A DNA stretch of 64,000 nucleotides from G963665085 sp963665085 (lineage in GTDB: Bacteria; Bacteroidota; Bacteroidia; Bacteroidales; JAAAOM01), in the NCBI GenBank assembly GCA_963665085.2, contig CAXXXS010000003.1:1-64000 (forward strand), written 5' to 3'. Numbering within the stretch: position 1 is the stretch's first letter; every line of letters begins with the position of its first letter. Shown piece after piece: positions 63,098 through 64,000 of this stretch. Under the pieces are notes generated by a model. It was given only the letters and a program-made list of their open reading frames with translations, had not been told where the DNA came from and ran no database searches. A program made the translations under genes and the position numbers.

Positions 63098-64000
63098 ATG
63101 AAGAGCATTGTATATGTTTTTATAACTACAATCTTATTTATTCATATCAATTGTATGGCGTCTGGTTTTAACGAAGGCATAAAACCTTCTAACAGACAAG
63201 ACTTTGTTGTAGAGGGTACGGTTATCTCTGCTTTTGATAATTTAGGGCTACCTGGTGCAAATATTCTTGAAGAAGGCACTTTAAACGGAACCGTTACTGA
63301 TATGGATGGAAAGTATTCTATCAAAGTTTCAAGTCCTGAGGCTGTACTAACATACTCTTTTATTGGTTTTAGTACACAGGCAGTTACCGTTAATGGCAGA
63401 AATACGATTGATATTGTATTAGAAGAAGAGATTGAAACATTAGAAGAAGTTGTAGTTGTAGGTTATGGCGTGCAAAAGAAAATAGATGTAACGGGAGCCA
63501 TATCATCCATTAATACAGAGGATATAGCAACAATCCCTGTAACCAATGTAGCAACTGCAATGCAAGGAAAAGCTGCTGGTATTCAGGTTGTACAAAATTC
63601 AGGATCACCGGGAGCTGGTGTTTCTATAAAAATCAGGGGTATAGGTACAATTAATAATTCCGATCCGCTTTATGTAGTAGACGGTTTTATTACAGAGGAT
63701 ATTGATTTTTTAAATCCTGATGATATTCAGGATATGCAAATATTAAAAGATGCTTCATCAGTTGCTATTTATGGGGCAAGAGCTGCAAATGGCGTAGTTA
63801 TAATAACAACAAAAAAAGGACAGGAAGGAAAACTAAAAATAAATTTCAATACATATTGGGGTATGTCTGAATTCTGGAATCAACCCAAAATAATGGACAA
63901 ATTTCAATATAAAGACCTTTATGAATCAGCTCATGGTGGGGCGCAACTACTTGTATCATCAAGAGATTCTCTACTATTTAATGATTATGCTGCAGAAAAC
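63098..64000 (+). CDS. SusC-type TonB-dependent outer-membrane receptor, 5' part
   Basis: The frame starts at ATG 63098 and is open to the window end (301 codons seen of usually ~1000). Signal peptide (MKSIVYVFITTILFIHINC), CarboxypepD-regulatory-like domain (about 30-115, VEGTVISAFDNLGLPGANI, DMDGKYSIKV). Then a TonB-box-like EEVVVVGYGVQKK and the plug domain (GAISSINTEDIATIPVTNV, GIQVVQNSGSPGAGVSIKI, YGARAANGVVIITTKKG). This is the hallmark SusC/RagA layout for import of glycan or peptide fragments with a SusD partner, presumably encoded beyond the window. Confidence 0.93.
   Translation, partial: MKSIVYVFITTILFIHINCMASGFNEGIKPSNRQDFVVEGTVISAFDNLGLPGANILEEGTLNGTVTDMDGKYSIKVSSPEAVLTYSFIGFSTQAVTVNGRNTIDIVLEEEIETLEEVVVVGYGVQKKIDVTGAISSINTEDIATIPVTNVATAMQGKAAGIQVVQNSGSPGAGVSIKIRGIGTINNSDPLYVVDGFITEDIDFLNPDDIQDMQILKDASSVAIYGARAANGVVIITTKKGQEGKLKINFNTYWGMSEFWNQPKIMDKFQYKDLYESAHGGAQLLVSSRDSLLFNDYAAEN

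Overview
This AT-rich window looks like the chromosome of a Bacteroidota member, probably a marine or sediment Bacteroidales/Marinilabiliales-type organism. Evidence: a SusC-type TonB receptor, a one-protein hybrid two-component regulator, three proteins with type IX secretion (T9SS) C-terminal sorting domains, Bacteroidota lipoprotein signals, and TAnnTTTG -7 promoter boxes. The exact genus cannot be read from the sequence.

Region 1 (about 1-26214, minus strand) is a polymorphic-toxin locus invaded by a mobile element. Upstream to downstream it encodes a fibre-like adhesin, a beta-helix T9SS cargo, a large YD-repeat protein and a 1186-residue Rhs protein with an NlpC/P60-like tip (tip1) and its putative lipoprotein immunity (imm1). 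Two tandem copies of a ~7.92 kb element follow. Each carries tip1 + imm1, an XRE regulator, a primase/ATPase, two tyrosine recombinases and a ~1.37 kb structured non-coding end. Beyond the second copy lies a different orphan tip with an HExxH motif (tip2) and its own putative immunity gene (imm2). All three junctions fall inside the codons for the conserved WYDYG motif at the end of the Rhs core. Two silent polymorphisms segregate across them exactly as attL, attP and attR should. The simplest reading is a site-specific element that carries its own Rhs toxin tip and immunity gene, inserts into the rhs core without breaking the reading frame, installs its tip and pushes the old one downstream as a silent cassette. 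This is the most exciting content of the window.

Region 2 (26215-27537) is a transition zone: an A22 tract, a decayed lipoprotein gene and a ~131 bp MITE-like inverted-repeat element.

Region 3 (27538-50724) is mainly core genome: pyrG, yidC, lysA, tpiA, a DoxX/MauE-like protein, tmk, folP, a sensor kinase/response regulator pair, a YkgJ-type cysteine-cluster protein, a methyltransferase-ATP-grasp fusion, a MscS channel, a STAS protein, an MprF-like aminoacyl-lipid synthase convergent with an AcvB/VirJ-like hydrolase, a universal stress protein, a DUF2934-like small protein, a divergent Hsp20-like protein and a group II PLP decarboxylase. Two small genes of 51 and 54 codons are also supported.

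Region 4 (50725-64000) is surface and glycan biology: a 1444-residue thrombospondin-type-3-repeat T9SS protein, a hybrid two-component regulator, a divergent T9SS protein with ELWxSDGTxxGT repeats and a malectin-like domain, and the start of a SusC-type receptor. The last three look like the start of a polysaccharide-utilisation-type locus. No rRNA, tRNA or CRISPR array was seen.
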